Below, one piece after another: positions 52,423 to 60,961 of a DNA stretch of 64,000 bases (position 1 is the stretch's first letter; every line of letters starts with the position of its first letter). The stretch comes from JAFGKK01 sp964521085 (lineage in GTDB: Bacteria; Chloroflexota; Anaerolineae; Anaerolineales; RBG-16-64-43): positions 11,861-75,860 of the forward strand of contig CAZFPL010000011.1 in NCBI GenBank assembly GCA_964521085.1, read 5' to 3'. The position numbers and the translations under genes were made by a program. The notes below the pieces were generated by a model that saw only the letters and a program-made list of their open reading frames with translations, ran no database searches and was not told the origin of the DNA.

Positions 52423-52525
52423 ATTGATACGCTCCTTCTTGGACCGGCGGCCACGCCCTTCTGGGCCCGGGCGCCGGGGGAGTGGATTCACGCATTTGCC
52501 CCGGCAACCCACTCCGGGGCAAGGC
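52423..52525 (-). promoter_or_regulatory. Structured rplU leader with predicted pseudoknot
   Basis: RNA starting near 52525 would open with TTGCCCCGG/CCGGGGCAA (52522-52514 with 52504-52496), a perfect 9-bp hairpin. Its loop AGTGGGTT (52513-52506) can pair with AATCCACT (52488-52481) downstream, 8 bp with one G-U. A second stem CCGGCG/CGCCGG encloses a GCCC-AGAA-GGGC hairpin just before the SD. The arrangement suggests an autoregulatory r-protein leader; no Rfam class confirmed. Confidence 0.55.
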
Positions 52526-52531
52526 GAAGGG

Positions 52532-52559
52532 ATTATACCAGCCTGAAGGCGGGTGTCAA
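52532..52559 (-). promoter_or_regulatory. Perfect consensus promoter of rplU
   Basis: Minus strand TTGACA (52559-52554), 16-nt spacer, TATAAT (52537-52532). Both boxes are perfect, consistent with strong growth-related transcription of ribosomal genes. Confidence 0.9.
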
Positions 52560-52569
52560 CGGTATAAGA

Positions 52570-52596
52570 CCGACGCGGTCTTTAAGACCGCGTCGG
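52570..52596. repeat. Perfect 13-bp inverted repeat
   Basis: CCGACGCGGTCTT and AAGACCGCGTCGG around a single T, between the HEAT-repeat gene stop and the rplU promoter. No U-tract follows on either strand, so it may be a hairpin that stabilises or ends the HEAT mRNA rather than a standard terminator. Confidence 0.55.
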
Positions 52597-52626
52597 CATT
52601 TAGAACCGCAGAAACAGCGGGGACGT

Positions 52627-55554
52627 CTATTTTCCAATCGGAATCACCGACAGGATCCTCTGCTTTACCTCGTCGTCCAGCGGGGCGTTGTGCGAAAGCG
52701 AAATCAGGCCCCAGGCGACGGACTTGCGCACGTCCTTGTCTTCGTCCTCGAGCGCCGCGATCAGCGGCTCGATCGCGCGCGCGTCGCCGATCTTGCCCAG
52801 CACCTCGGTCGCGGCTTTGCGCAGCCGCCACTCGCGGTATTGCAGCGCGGATATGAGTGGTTCCACCGCCGGCGCGCCGATCTTGATCAGCGCCTCGCCC
52901 GCGGCTTCGCGCACCTTGAAGTATTCATCCTTGAGCACGGGGATCAGGGGATCGACCGCGCGCGGGTCGCCGATCCTGCCCAGCGCCTCGGCCGCCGCCT
53001 TGCGGATCATATACCAGCCGCCGTTCTTCAGCGCGGCGATCAGCGGATCGACCGCGCGCCGGTCGCCGATTTTTCCCAGCGCTTCGGCGGCGGCCATGCA
53101 CACACCGTAATATTCATCCGAAAGCGCGGCGATGAGCGGTTTGACCGCCGGCTCGCCGATCTGCCCCAGCGCGTCGACCGCCGCCTTGCACACCTCTTCA
53201 TTTTCGAAGCGCAGCGCGGTGATCAGCGGTTCGACCGCCGGTTTCCCGATCCGGCCCAGCGCCCGCACCACCGCCTGACGCTCCTGCCATTCGTCGCTTT
53301 GCATGACTTCCTGGTCCTTCAGGGAGATGATCAGAGGATCGACCGCGGGCGCGCCGATCTCGACGCACTCGTCCCACTGCCGCTTGATGATCCAGTAGTA
53401 GGCGCCGGCTTCATCCTTCTCGGGTTTCCAATCCAGCTTGACCAGGATCCCGATCGCCGCCCGGCGCACGTCCTTGTTTTCGAACTTGAGCGCGTTGACC
53501 AGCGGATCCAATGAGGGCGGGCCGATCCGGACCAACGCGAGGGTGGCGGCTTCGCGCACTTCTTCGGATTCATTCTTCAGCGCACCGATCAGCGGTTCGA
53601 CCGCATGGGAGTCGCCGATTTTGCCCAGGACCTCGACCGCGGAGAGGAGCACCTGGCCTTTTTCCGTCTTCAACAGGTCGATCAGCGGCGCGACGGCGGA
53701 GTCGCCGAGTTTGACCAGCGCCTCGGCGGCCGACTCGTGGACGTCCACCTCGCGGTCCTTGAGGGAATCAATCAACGGGTCGACCGCGCGGGCGTCGCCG
53801 ATCCGGCCGAGCGCCTCGGCCGCGGCCTCGCGCACGTTGCGCGAGATGTATTTCAGCGCGGCGACGAGCGCGTCCACCGCGCGGGCATCCCCGATCCGCC
53901 CCAGGGCTTTGGCGGCCGCCTCGCGGATAAAAACGTACTTCTCGACCAGTTCGTCGATGATCTCCTTCTCGGAGCGGGTGTCGGTCAGCTTCTGGCGGGC
54001 GAGGGCGGCTTCAAAGAGCTCGTAATAATCCCATTCGAGCGCGGCGATGAGGGGCTCGACCGCGCGCGGGTCGCCGATCCGGCCGAGCGCCTCGGCTGCG
54101 AACTTGCGCAAATCCTCCTGTTCATCCGCGAGAGCCTTGACCAGCGGCTCGACCGCCTTGATGTGGCCGATCCGGCCGAGCGCCTCCGCCGCCACCTCGC
54201 GCACGTGGCCGGCATCGTCGCCCAGCGCCTCGATCAGCGGGTCCACCACGCGTTCATCCCCCAATCGGCCGAGCGATTCGGCCGCCGCGTCGCGCACCGA
54301 CCATTCGGCATCGTGGAGAGCGGCCAGCAGCGGATCGACGGCACGGGCGTCGCCGAGCTTGCCCAGCGATTCCGCCGCCGTCTCGCGCACCGGAGGATGT
54401 CCATCCATCAGCGCGCGGACGAGCGCATCGAAGGCGCGGACGTCGCCGATCTTGCCCAAGGAAACCACGGATGCCTTGCGGATATCGTTGTCGGCATCCT
54501 GGAGCATCGAGACGAGCGGATCGACAGCCTCCGTCTTGATCGCCACGCAGCGGTCCCAATTTTGAATTGCGATCCAATAGCACGTGCCGGTCGAATCGTT
54601 CTTCGGCTGCCAGCCTAGTTTTTCGAGCGCCTCGGCGGCCGACCGGCGGGCATTCTTTTCCGGATCGCGCAGGCCGGCGATGAGCGGGTCGACGGCCATC
54701 CCGTTGAAGCGGCCGATCGCCTCGACGGAGGCGGTGCGGATGGACCAATCCTCGTCGTGCAACGCCTCGATCAGCGGCGGGATGGCGCGCGGGTCGCCGA
54801 TGATCCCGAGTGCTTGCGCGGCATGCGCGGCGACCGTTCGATCCTGAAGCGCGGCGATCAACGACTCGACAGCGGACTTTCCCAGTTTTCCCAGCGCCTC
54901 GGCGGCCGCCTGACGCACATCCTTGTCCATATCCTTCAGGGAATCGAACAGCGGCTTGACGGCGTGCTTGTCGCCGATCGCCCCCAGGGCGCGGACGGCG
55001 GCCAGACGAACATCGGATTCCGGATCCTGGAGGAAGCCCAGCAGCGGATCGACGCCGTCTTCGCCCATCCGGCCGAGCGCCTCGGTCACCTCGTTGCCGA
55101 TGAATCCCCACCCGGTCCCGCGCAGGGAGTTGATCAGCTGCGGGATGGCGCGCGCATCGCCGATTCTGCCCAGCGCGACGGAAGCGGCCTGGCAATCGGC
55201 CCAGTCCCGTTCCGCCAGGACCCGGATCAGCGGGAAGACGGCCGGCGCGCCGATCTCCGCGCACGGGGCGATGTTCTTTTTGGAAATCCAATAATAAGCG
55301 CTGGCTTCGTCTTTGCGCGGCTGCCAGTGAAGCGCATCCAGCGCGTCGGCGGCCGCTTGACGCACATCCTTGTCTTCATCTTTAAGGGCGATGGTCAGCG
55401 GTTCGATGGCGCGGATATCCTTGATTTTTCCGAGTGCTTCGGCGGCGGCCTTACGAATGTACCAGGCCTTCCGGTAGCCCAGGGCTTTGGTTAAGGCTCT
55501 GACGTTGCGCGCGGCCATCAGTCGTTCGATATTCGGGGGTCCGAAAATAAACAT
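52627..55554 (-). CDS. 975-aa HEAT-repeat protein
   Basis: Almost entirely ~31-residue HEAT/PBS-lyase-type repeats, around 30 in number, with the frame DPLIxALxDxxxxVRxAAAEALGxIGDxRAV. A few interspersed units carry an odd block KDExxxYYWI(S/I)K(K/R) around residues 80, 325 and 700, spaced as if larger repeats had duplicated. No signal peptide or membrane helix. Such long alpha-solenoids usually serve as scaffolds; a phycobilisome lyase role is not supported by any neighbour. AAGGAGAGGGAAACC precedes ATG 55554. The repetitive gene is an assembly-error risk. Confidence 0.92.
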   Translation of the reverse strand: MFIFGPPNIERLMAARNVRALTKALGYRKAWYIRKAAAEALGKIKDIRAIEPLTIALKDEDKDVRQAAADALDALHWQPRKDEASAYYWISKKNIAPCAEIGAPAVFPLIRVLAERDWADCQAASVALGRIGDARAIPQLINSLRGTGWGFIGNEVTEALGRMGEDGVDPLLGFLQDPESDVRLAAVRALGAIGDKHAVKPLFDSLKDMDKDVRQAAAEALGKLGKSAVESLIAALQDRTVAAHAAQALGIIGDPRAIPPLIEALHDEDWSIRTASVEAIGRFNGMAVDPLIAGLRDPEKNARRSAAEALEKLGWQPKNDSTGTCYWIAIQNWDRCVAIKTEAVDPLVSMLQDADNDIRKASVVSLGKIGDVRAFDALVRALMDGHPPVRETAAESLGKLGDARAVDPLLAALHDAEWSVRDAAAESLGRLGDERVVDPLIEALGDDAGHVREVAAEALGRIGHIKAVEPLVKALADEQEDLRKFAAEALGRIGDPRAVEPLIAALEWDYYELFEAALARQKLTDTRSEKEIIDELVEKYVFIREAAAKALGRIGDARAVDALVAALKYISRNVREAAAEALGRIGDARAVDPLIDSLKDREVDVHESAAEALVKLGDSAVAPLIDLLKTEKGQVLLSAVEVLGKIGDSHAVEPLIGALKNESEEVREAATLALVRIGPPSLDPLVNALKFENKDVRRAAIGILVKLDWKPEKDEAGAYYWIIKRQWDECVEIGAPAVDPLIISLKDQEVMQSDEWQERQAVVRALGRIGKPAVEPLITALRFENEEVCKAAVDALGQIGEPAVKPLIAALSDEYYGVCMAAAEALGKIGDRRAVDPLIAALKNGGWYMIRKAAAEALGRIGDPRAVDPLIPVLKDEYFKVREAAGEALIKIGAPAVEPLISALQYREWRLRKAATEVLGKIGDARAIEPLIAALEDEDKDVRKSVAWGLISLSHNAPLDDEVKQRILSVIPIGK

Positions 55555-56071
55555 GGTTTCCCTCTCCTTGCGGCGAAATCCGGTCTGCCGGGTCCGGGTG
55601 ATACCCGATGCGACGGATGGAAAAACCGACAGATCACCCTTTTTAAAAAGGGCCGCCGTAGAAAAATTTTGGATAATGACAGGAAGATAAATGTGAATCG
55701 GGAAAAAAGGACGATTGCGATATTACTCTACCATACCGGTTACCGGCCGAAGTATAGGAGAAAAGTATGAGCAGGACTTTGGGTATGTCCGAATCTGCGG
55801 TGAAGGAATGAACAATCCCATCATTTATGAGGACGATAGTACGGCAATTCAATCGTTACTGAAATGCACGGGATTATCGGACCGGCTGGACGGAGGGTCA
55901 TCAGGCGACGGCGGGCCGGAGGACGCCTGAAGAAAGCCGACGCCGGTGGAAGGCATCCATCCCGCGTCGAAAGAATGACGAAGCAGGTGGATGACGAGGA
56001 GGACAGACCATCCCTCTCTTTCCCCGGCCTTGTTTTCGCGTCGGATTTCCCGAGGGCCCGCCCGGCCGCTC
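55555..56071. other. Gene-free stretch between HEAT gene and ABC permease
   Basis: 517 bases without a supportable gene. It contains a perfect palindrome CCCTTTTT-AAAAAGGG near 55638-55653 and a small ORF (55767, 14 codons) after AGGAG that I do not trust. Serves as the HEAT gene upstream region. Confidence 0.5.
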
Positions 56072-56905
56072 TCAGTATGCGACCCGCGGGTAGAGGACGG
56101 CGGCTATCCAAACCAGCGCACACGTCACGAGCAGCAGTATCAGCAAGTCCCACCCGATTCCGAAGGCACTCGTCCCGCCTGCCAGCATCAGCGCGCGCAG
56201 CGCGTCCACTTCATAGGTGAGGGGGTTGACGCGAGAGATTACCTGCAGCCAACCCGGCATCAGCGAGATCGGATAAATGGCGTTGCTCGCGAAAAAAAGC
56301 GGCATGGTAAGCACCTGCCCGATGCCCATGAAGCGCTCGCGGGTTTTCACCAGGCAGGCGATGATCAGGGAAAAAGTGGAGAAAATCGATGCGCCGAGGA
56401 CGATCACCGCCAGGACGCCGAGCAGGGCGAGCGGATTCCAATTGATACGGACGCCCAGGAGGAGCGCCAGCAGGTAAATCACGATCGCCTGCGAGAAACT
56501 GCGCACCCCGGCCGAGAGCGCCTTTCCCAGCACCAGGGCTGCGCGCGGGGTGGGGCTGGCGAGGAACTTATGGACGATGCCCAGATCGCGTTCCCAAATG
56601 ATGGAGATGCCGTAAAAGATGGAGACAAAGAGCACGCTTTGGGCGAGAATGCCGGGAGCCATGAAATCGATGTAGCGGAACTCGCCGGTGGGGATGGCGC
56701 GGATTTTGGTGAAGACCTGGCCGAATACCAGAAGCCAGAGCGCGGGCTGGATCGCGCGGGTCACCAGTTCGGTGGCGTCGTGACTCAGCTTGCGGATTTC
56801 GAGCTCCGCCATGACCAGGGTTTTTTCGATGAATCGAAACACGCCCCCGGCGGGCGCGGGTTCAGCCGAGACGATGCGTAACGCGCCGGGCTCTTGAAGT
56901 TTCAC
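56072..56905 (-). CDS. ABC-2 type transporter permease
   Basis: 277 aa from GTG 56905, selected because GGAGG is 7 nt upstream; this start lies 44 nt inside the ATPase gene. Six hydrophobic segments and the ABC-2 signature region FLASPTPRAALVLGKALSAGVRS and MPLFFASNAIYPISLMPGWLQ. Belongs with DrrB-type exporters. Translationally coupled to the ATPase. Likely exports a drug, lipid or polysaccharide; not resolved. Confidence 0.9.
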   Translation of the reverse strand: MKLQEPGALRIVSAEPAPAGGVFRFIEKTLVMAELEIRKLSHDATELVTRAIQPALWLLVFGQVFTKIRAIPTGEFRYIDFMAPGILAQSVLFVSIFYGISIIWERDLGIVHKFLASPTPRAALVLGKALSAGVRSFSQAIVIYLLALLLGVRINWNPLALLGVLAVIVLGASIFSTFSLIIACLVKTRERFMGIGQVLTMPLFFASNAIYPISLMPGWLQVISRVNPLTYEVDALRALMLAGGTSAFGIGWDLLILLLVTCALVWIAAVLYPRVAY

Positions 56906-57662
56906 GGTACGTTCCTCCGGAATCGAGTTGGCCGCCGGTGAAATGGATGAACACGTCGTCGAGCGTGGCTTTGGATTTTCCAAGCCCCGCTTTCAATTTG
57001 GCCGGCGCGCCGATGGCGGCGACGACGCCGCGGTTCATGATCGCCACCCGGTCGCAGAGACGGTCGGCTTCCTCCATCAGATGGGTGGTGAGCAGGATGG
57101 TCGTTCCGTAATTCTCACGCAGCCTTCGGATGAGTTCCCAAACCATCCGGCGCGCGACCGGATCCAGGCCGGTGGTCGGCTCGTCGAGGAAGAGGACCTG
57201 CGGCCGATGCAGCATCGATTGGGCCACTTCCAGGCGCCGGATCATCCCGCCGGAATAATCCCGCACCAGCTTATTCCCGGAATCCTGCAATCCCATGAAC
57301 TCCAGCGCCTCGTCGACCCGGCGGTTCAGGTCGCGGCGGGGGATATCGTGCAGCTTGCCGATGATCTCGAGGTTCTCGCGGCCGGTCAGCGTCCCGTCGG
57401 CGGATAGCAACTGGGGCACGTACCCGATCACCCGGCGCACGTCGCCGGGCCGGCGGCGCAAATCGAACCCGGCGACGGCGGCGGTTCCCGATGTGGGCGG
57501 GAGCAAGGTGACGAGCATCTTGATCGTAGTGGTCTTTCCCGCTCCGTTGGGCCCGAGCAGGCCGAACGTCTCGCCGGATTGGATCGACAACGAAAGTGAA
57601 TCCACGGCGGTTAGCTTGCCGAAGCGGCGGGTCAAGGAGAAGGTTTCGAGAGCGAGAGTCAT
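56862..57662 (-). CDS. ABC transporter ATP-binding protein (DrrA family)
   Basis: 266 aa. Walker A GPNGAGKTT (about residue 37), signature YSGGMIRR, Walker B LFLDEPTTGLD, and the switch His in LTTHLMEE. Pairs with the adjacent ABC-2 permease. MarR-family regulator 119 nt upstream in the same direction suggests one regulated export unit. A C-terminal extension ~30 residues beyond the core has no further motif. Confidence 0.93.
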   Translation of the reverse strand: MTLALETFSLTRRFGKLTAVDSLSLSIQSGETFGLLGPNGAGKTTTIKMLVTLLPPTSGTAAVAGFDLRRRPGDVRRVIGYVPQLLSADGTLTGRENLEIIGKLHDIPRRDLNRRVDEALEFMGLQDSGNKLVRDYSGGMIRRLEVAQSMLHRPQVLFLDEPTTGLDPVARRMVWELIRRLRENYGTTILLTTHLMEEADRLCDRVAIMNRGVVAAIGAPAKLKAGLGKSKATLDDVFIHFTGGQLDSGGTYRETSRARRVTHRLG

Positions 57663-57681
57663 ATGTCCTCGTGAAAAGGCT

Positions 57682-57791
57682 GGTCGAGTAGCCCCGCACG
57701 GATTTTTCGTGCGGGGCGGATCGAGACCAACGGGATTATTGGTGAGAGTGCGGTCTCGATACGGTCGCTAAGATCGGCGACTTACTCGACC
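57682..57791. repeat. Palindromic REP-like element overlapping the marR stop
   Basis: GGTCGAGTAG (57682-57691) and TACTCGACC (57783-57791) are outer inverses. GAGACC (57723-57728) and GGTCTC (57752-57757) are inner inverses. A third hairpin CCCCGCACG/CGTGCGGGG lies at 57692-57716. The left-end sequence family (GGTCGAGTAG / GGTCTCGATACGG) is a widespread bacterial repeat. It provides the last codons (VE-stop) of marR, so that C-terminus is repeat-derived. Confidence 0.7.
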
Positions 57792-58237
57792 GGCTTTTTA
57801 CCGCCCGATTGCAGCACCATCCGAAGCGATTCGAGAGATGAGATCATCTTTTCCCGCTCCGCCTGGGACAGGTTTTCAAGCCGCTCGGCGAATTTGGCGA
57901 CCGTTTCGCCGCGGACCCGGTCGATCAACGCAATCCCACGCGGGGTGAGGCGCAGTTCCACCCGCCGCCGGTCGGCTGTGGAATCCGGCCGCTCCATTAA
58001 ATTTCGCTTGACCAGACCATTGATCATCTTGGAGACGGTGGGCGGGGTCAATCCGAGGTGTTCCGCCACCTGGTGGAGCGCCGCGCCGGGGCTGCGTTGG
58101 AGAAAAATGAGGGTTCGAAACTGCGGGATGGTGAGATCCGCCCCCCGATGGCGGCGCATCTCCTCTCGGATAAGGCGCATCGCGAAGGGGACGACGTCTA
58201 CAACTTCACGGGCGAGGGCTTCGGCCGACTCTTTCAT
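57782..58237 (-). CDS. MarR-family transcriptional regulator
   Basis: 151 aa, N-terminal helix, winged helix in LTIPQFRTLIFLQ, the recognition helix LGLTPPTVSKMINGLVKRNLMER, and the RRVELRLTPRG wing. Likely represses the ABC exporter and itself; a TTAGA-CAA-TCTAA palindrome lies just upstream. The last residues (KKPVE) come from the repeat element. Ligand unknown. Divergent from gyrA. Confidence 0.88.
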   Translation of the reverse strand: MKESAEALAREVVDVVPFAMRLIREEMRRHRGADLTIPQFRTLIFLQRSPGAALHQVAEHLGLTPPTVSKMINGLVKRNLMERPDSTADRRRVELRLTPRGIALIDRVRGETVAKFAERLENLSQAEREKMISSLESLRMVLQSGGKKPVE

Positions 58238-58257
58238 AAAGTTAGATAGGCAAATAG

Positions 58258-58270
58258 TTAGACAATCTAA
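58258..58270. promoter_or_regulatory. Putative MarR operator
   Basis: TTAGA-CAA-TCTAA, a perfect palindrome, with another GTTAGA at 58241-58246 (direct repeat, 16 bp apart). It lies between the MarR start and gyrA, overlapping a TATAAT at 58272-58277. Binding would repress marR and might affect the gyrA-side promoter. Confidence 0.5.
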
Positions 58271-58337
58271 GTATAATTCGGAACTTCGGCAAAGTAAAGC
58301 ACCGGGTGAGAATCCTTAAAAAGGGGTTCCAGATTGG

Positions 58338-58350
58338 TATAATTCATCCC
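58338..58350 (+). promoter_or_regulatory. Extended -10 promoter for leaderless gyrA
   Basis: TATAAT at 58338-58343 with TGG directly in front (extended -10), and TTAAAA at 58316-58321 as a weak -35. RNA would begin at the A of ATG 58351, so the message is predicted to be leaderless. Confidence 0.5.
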
Positions 58351-60885
58351 ATGCCCGAGAAGAAAGAACAAGAAAAGCCCCTGATTTCCGCCGGAAAAGT
58401 CCGCGGAGTGGATATCGACGAGCAGGTGCGGCACGCCTACATCGATTACGCGATGAGCGTGATCGTCGCCCGCGCGCTGCCTGACGCCCGCGACGGACTC
58501 AAGCCCGTCCACCGGCGGATCCTGTTCGGGATGCACGAGCTCGGCGTGCGCGCCGGCAGCTCGTACAAGAAAAGCGCGCGCATCGTCGGTGAGGTGCTGG
58601 GGAAATATCACCCGCACGGCGATATGTCGGTCTATGATGCGATGGCCAGGCTGGCGCAGGATTTCTCGATGCGCTACATGCTCGTCGACGGGCAGGGCAA
58701 CTTCGGCTCGATCGATGGCGATGCGCCGGCGGCGATGCGGTACACCGAGGCCCGCCTGAACAAGCTGGCCGAGGAAATGCTGCAGGATATCGACAAGGAC
58801 ACCGTCGATTTCACCGATAACTTTGACGGCACCCTCAAGGAACCGCTGGTCCTGCCGTCCAGGGTTCCCAATCTTCTGCTGAATGGATCCTCCGGCATCG
58901 CGGTCGGGATGGCGACCAACATTCCGCCCCACAACCTGCGTGAGCTTACCACCGCCATCCGCTACCTGATCGACCGATACGACGAGATGGACGAGGTGAC
59001 GGTCGAAGACCTGATGCAGCACGTCCACGGGCCGGATTTCCCGACCGGCGGGATCATCATCGGGACGGAGGGAATCCTCTCGGCCTATGGGACGGGCCGC
59101 GGGCGGATCGTGGTCCGCGGCAAGGCGCACATCGAAGAAATGTCCGGCGGACGATACCGGATCCAGATCACAGAGATCCCCTACCAGATCAATAAGACCG
59201 CGCTGATCGAGCGCATCGCGGAACTCGTGCGCGAAGGCCGGATCGACGCGGTGTCGGACCTGCGCGACGAAAGCGACCGGCGCGGGATGCGCATTATCAT
59301 CGAGCTGAAGCGCGGCGCGGCGCCCAAGCCGGTGCTGAACCAGCTGTACAAATACACGCCGCTGCAAAGCACCTTCGGCGTGCAGATGCTGGCGCTGGTG
59401 GAAGGCGAGCCGCGCCTGCTTTCGCTCAAGCGCGCGTTGCAGATTTACATCGAACACCGCCAGGTGGTGATCACCCGGCGCTCGAAATTCGAACTGGAAC
59501 GCGCCAAGGCGCGGGCCCACATCCTTGAGGGGCTGCTGATCGCGCTGGCCAACCTGGATGCGGTGATCAAGACGATCCGCGAATCCAAGGACGCCGATCA
59601 GGCCAAGGAACGCCTGATGAGCCGCTTCAAGCTGAGCGACCTCCAGGCTCAGGCGATCCTCGATATGCAGCTGCGGCGGCTTGCCGCACTCGAGCGGCAG
59701 AAGATCGACGACGAGCACAAGGAAGTTCTCAAGACGATCGCGTTCCTGCAGGATTTGCTCGCGCACCCGAAGAAGATCCTGACCCTGATCCAGGGCGACC
59801 TGGACGACCTGGCGGCGAAGTTCGGCGACGACCGCCGGACGGTCGTGGCGGGCGGGGAAAGCGAAGAACTGCGCGAGGAAGACCTGGTGCGCGACGAGGC
59901 GGTGCTGGTGAGCATCACCCAGCGCGGCTACATCAAGCGCGTCGCGGCGCGCGTTTACCGGACCCAGGCGCGGGGCGGCAAGGGCGTAACCGGGCACGAT
60001 CTGCGCGAGGAGGACGAAGTCGAGTTCCTCTTCCCGGCCCGGACCCTGGATACGATCCTGTTCTTTACCGACCGAGGGAAAGTCTACAGTGAGAAGACGC
60101 ATCGCATCCCGCAAGCCGACCGAAACGACCGCGGCAGCCCGGTGGCGAACGTCCTGGCGGTGAGTCCCGGGGAGACGGTGACCGCGGCGGTGGCGGTGCC
60201 GTCGTTCGCGGTGGGTGCGTTCTGCACGATGGTCACCCGGCGCGGGAAGATCAAGCGCGTCTCACTTCAGGAATTCGAGGACGTTCGTCCTTCCGGGCTG
60301 GTCGCTATCACATTGGAAAAAGGGGACAATCTGGATTGGGTGCGGGCGACGACCGGATTGCAGGAAGTCATCCTGGTGACGGAACGCGGCCAGGCGCTGC
60401 GCTTCTCGGAAAAGCAGGTGCGGCCGATGGGCCGGCCGGCGGCCGGGGTGGCGGGGATCCGGCTCAAGCCGGGCGACTCGGTCACCAGCGCCGAGGTAGT
60501 CGATCCGGACGGCGATTTGCTGGTGGTCACGACCAAGGGCTTCGGCAAGCGCACGGCCTTGAAGGAATATTCGCCCAAGGGGCGCGCAACCGGCGGGATG
60601 GCGACCATCGCGCAAAAAACGATTGACGTCACCGGGCCGATCGCCGCGGCGCGGGTGGTGCGCGACGGCGACGACCTGACCGTGATCACTTCGGGCGGTG
60701 TGGCGCTGCGCACGGAGGTGAAGGAGATCCGGCGCGCCGGGCGTGCAACCATGGGTACGCACGTGATCCATCTGAAGGAAGGGGACACCGTGGCATCGAT
60801 CGCGCGCATTTCGGAAGCGGATCTCAAAGAAGCGGAGATCGAAACGGACACGAATACAAATTCCGCCGACGAAAAAAGCGGATAG
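58351..60885 (+). CDS. gyrA: DNA gyrase subunit A
   Basis: Breaks and rejoins DNA for supercoiling. 844 aa from ATG 58351. Active-site Tyr131 in AAMRYTEARL. Quinolone-resistance region reads HPHGDMSVYD, so the E. coli Ser83 position is Met92 and Ala84 is Ser93, Asp87 conserved as Asp96. The tower and coiled coil are normal, and the C-terminal propeller contains a GyrA box (QARGGKG, with the first Gln and Arg altered from QRRGGRG), which supports gyrase over topoisomerase IV. No SD precedes the ATG. gyrB is not in the window. Confidence 0.93.
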   Translation: MPEKKEQEKPLISAGKVRGVDIDEQVRHAYIDYAMSVIVARALPDARDGLKPVHRRILFGMHELGVRAGSSYKKSARIVGEVLGKYHPHGDMSVYDAMARLAQDFSMRYMLVDGQGNFGSIDGDAPAAMRYTEARLNKLAEEMLQDIDKDTVDFTDNFDGTLKEPLVLPSRVPNLLLNGSSGIAVGMATNIPPHNLRELTTAIRYLIDRYDEMDEVTVEDLMQHVHGPDFPTGGIIIGTEGILSAYGTGRGRIVVRGKAHIEEMSGGRYRIQITEIPYQINKTALIERIAELVREGRIDAVSDLRDESDRRGMRIIIELKRGAAPKPVLNQLYKYTPLQSTFGVQMLALVEGEPRLLSLKRALQIYIEHRQVVITRRSKFELERAKARAHILEGLLIALANLDAVIKTIRESKDADQAKERLMSRFKLSDLQAQAILDMQLRRLAALERQKIDDEHKEVLKTIAFLQDLLAHPKKILTLIQGDLDDLAAKFGDDRRTVVAGGESEELREEDLVRDEAVLVSITQRGYIKRVAARVYRTQARGGKGVTGHDLREEDEVEFLFPARTLDTILFFTDRGKVYSEKTHRIPQADRNDRGSPVANVLAVSPGETVTAAVAVPSFAVGAFCTMVTRRGKIKRVSLQEFEDVRPSGLVAITLEKGDNLDWVRATTGLQEVILVTERGQALRFSEKQVRPMGRPAAGVAGIRLKPGDSVTSAEVVDPDGDLLVVTTKGFGKRTALKEYSPKGRATGGMATIAQKTIDVTGPIAAARVVRDGDDLTVITSGGVALRTEVKEIRRAGRATMGTHVIHLKEGDTVASIARISEADLKEAEIETDTNTNSADEKSG

Positions 60886-60910
60886 CACGAAGCCCGGACG
60901 AATAAATTAA

Positions 60911-60944
60911 AAGAACCTGGCAAAAAGCCAGGTTCTTTTTTCTT
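60911..60944 (+). terminator. gyrA: Terminator after gyrA
   Basis: AAGAACCTGGC pairs with GCCAGGTTCTT around AAAAA, then TTTTTTCTT. The opposite strand has TTCTTTTAATTT, so it also serves the convergent lipoprotein gene. Confidence 0.85.
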
Positions 60945-60961
60945 ATGCAGGTAAGGAAAAA

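Noticed and set aside
51541..53514. Open frame antisense to rpmE-rpmA-rplU and the HEAT gene
   Set aside because: It runs across several confirmed genes and intergenic signals; repetitive RGDxRxDR text is the reverse of HEAT repeats.
52627..55554. Phycobilisome lyase
   Set aside because: PBS-lyase HEAT repeats match, but there are no phycobiliprotein genes and the protein is far too long.
55715..55930. 71-codon ORF between the HEAT gene and the permease
   Set aside because: No homology-like features, low-complexity end and poor ribosome site.
58267..60114. Long open frame antisense to gyrA
   Set aside because: Arg/Gln/His-rich composition and no family features; a shadow of GC-rich codon bias in gyrA.
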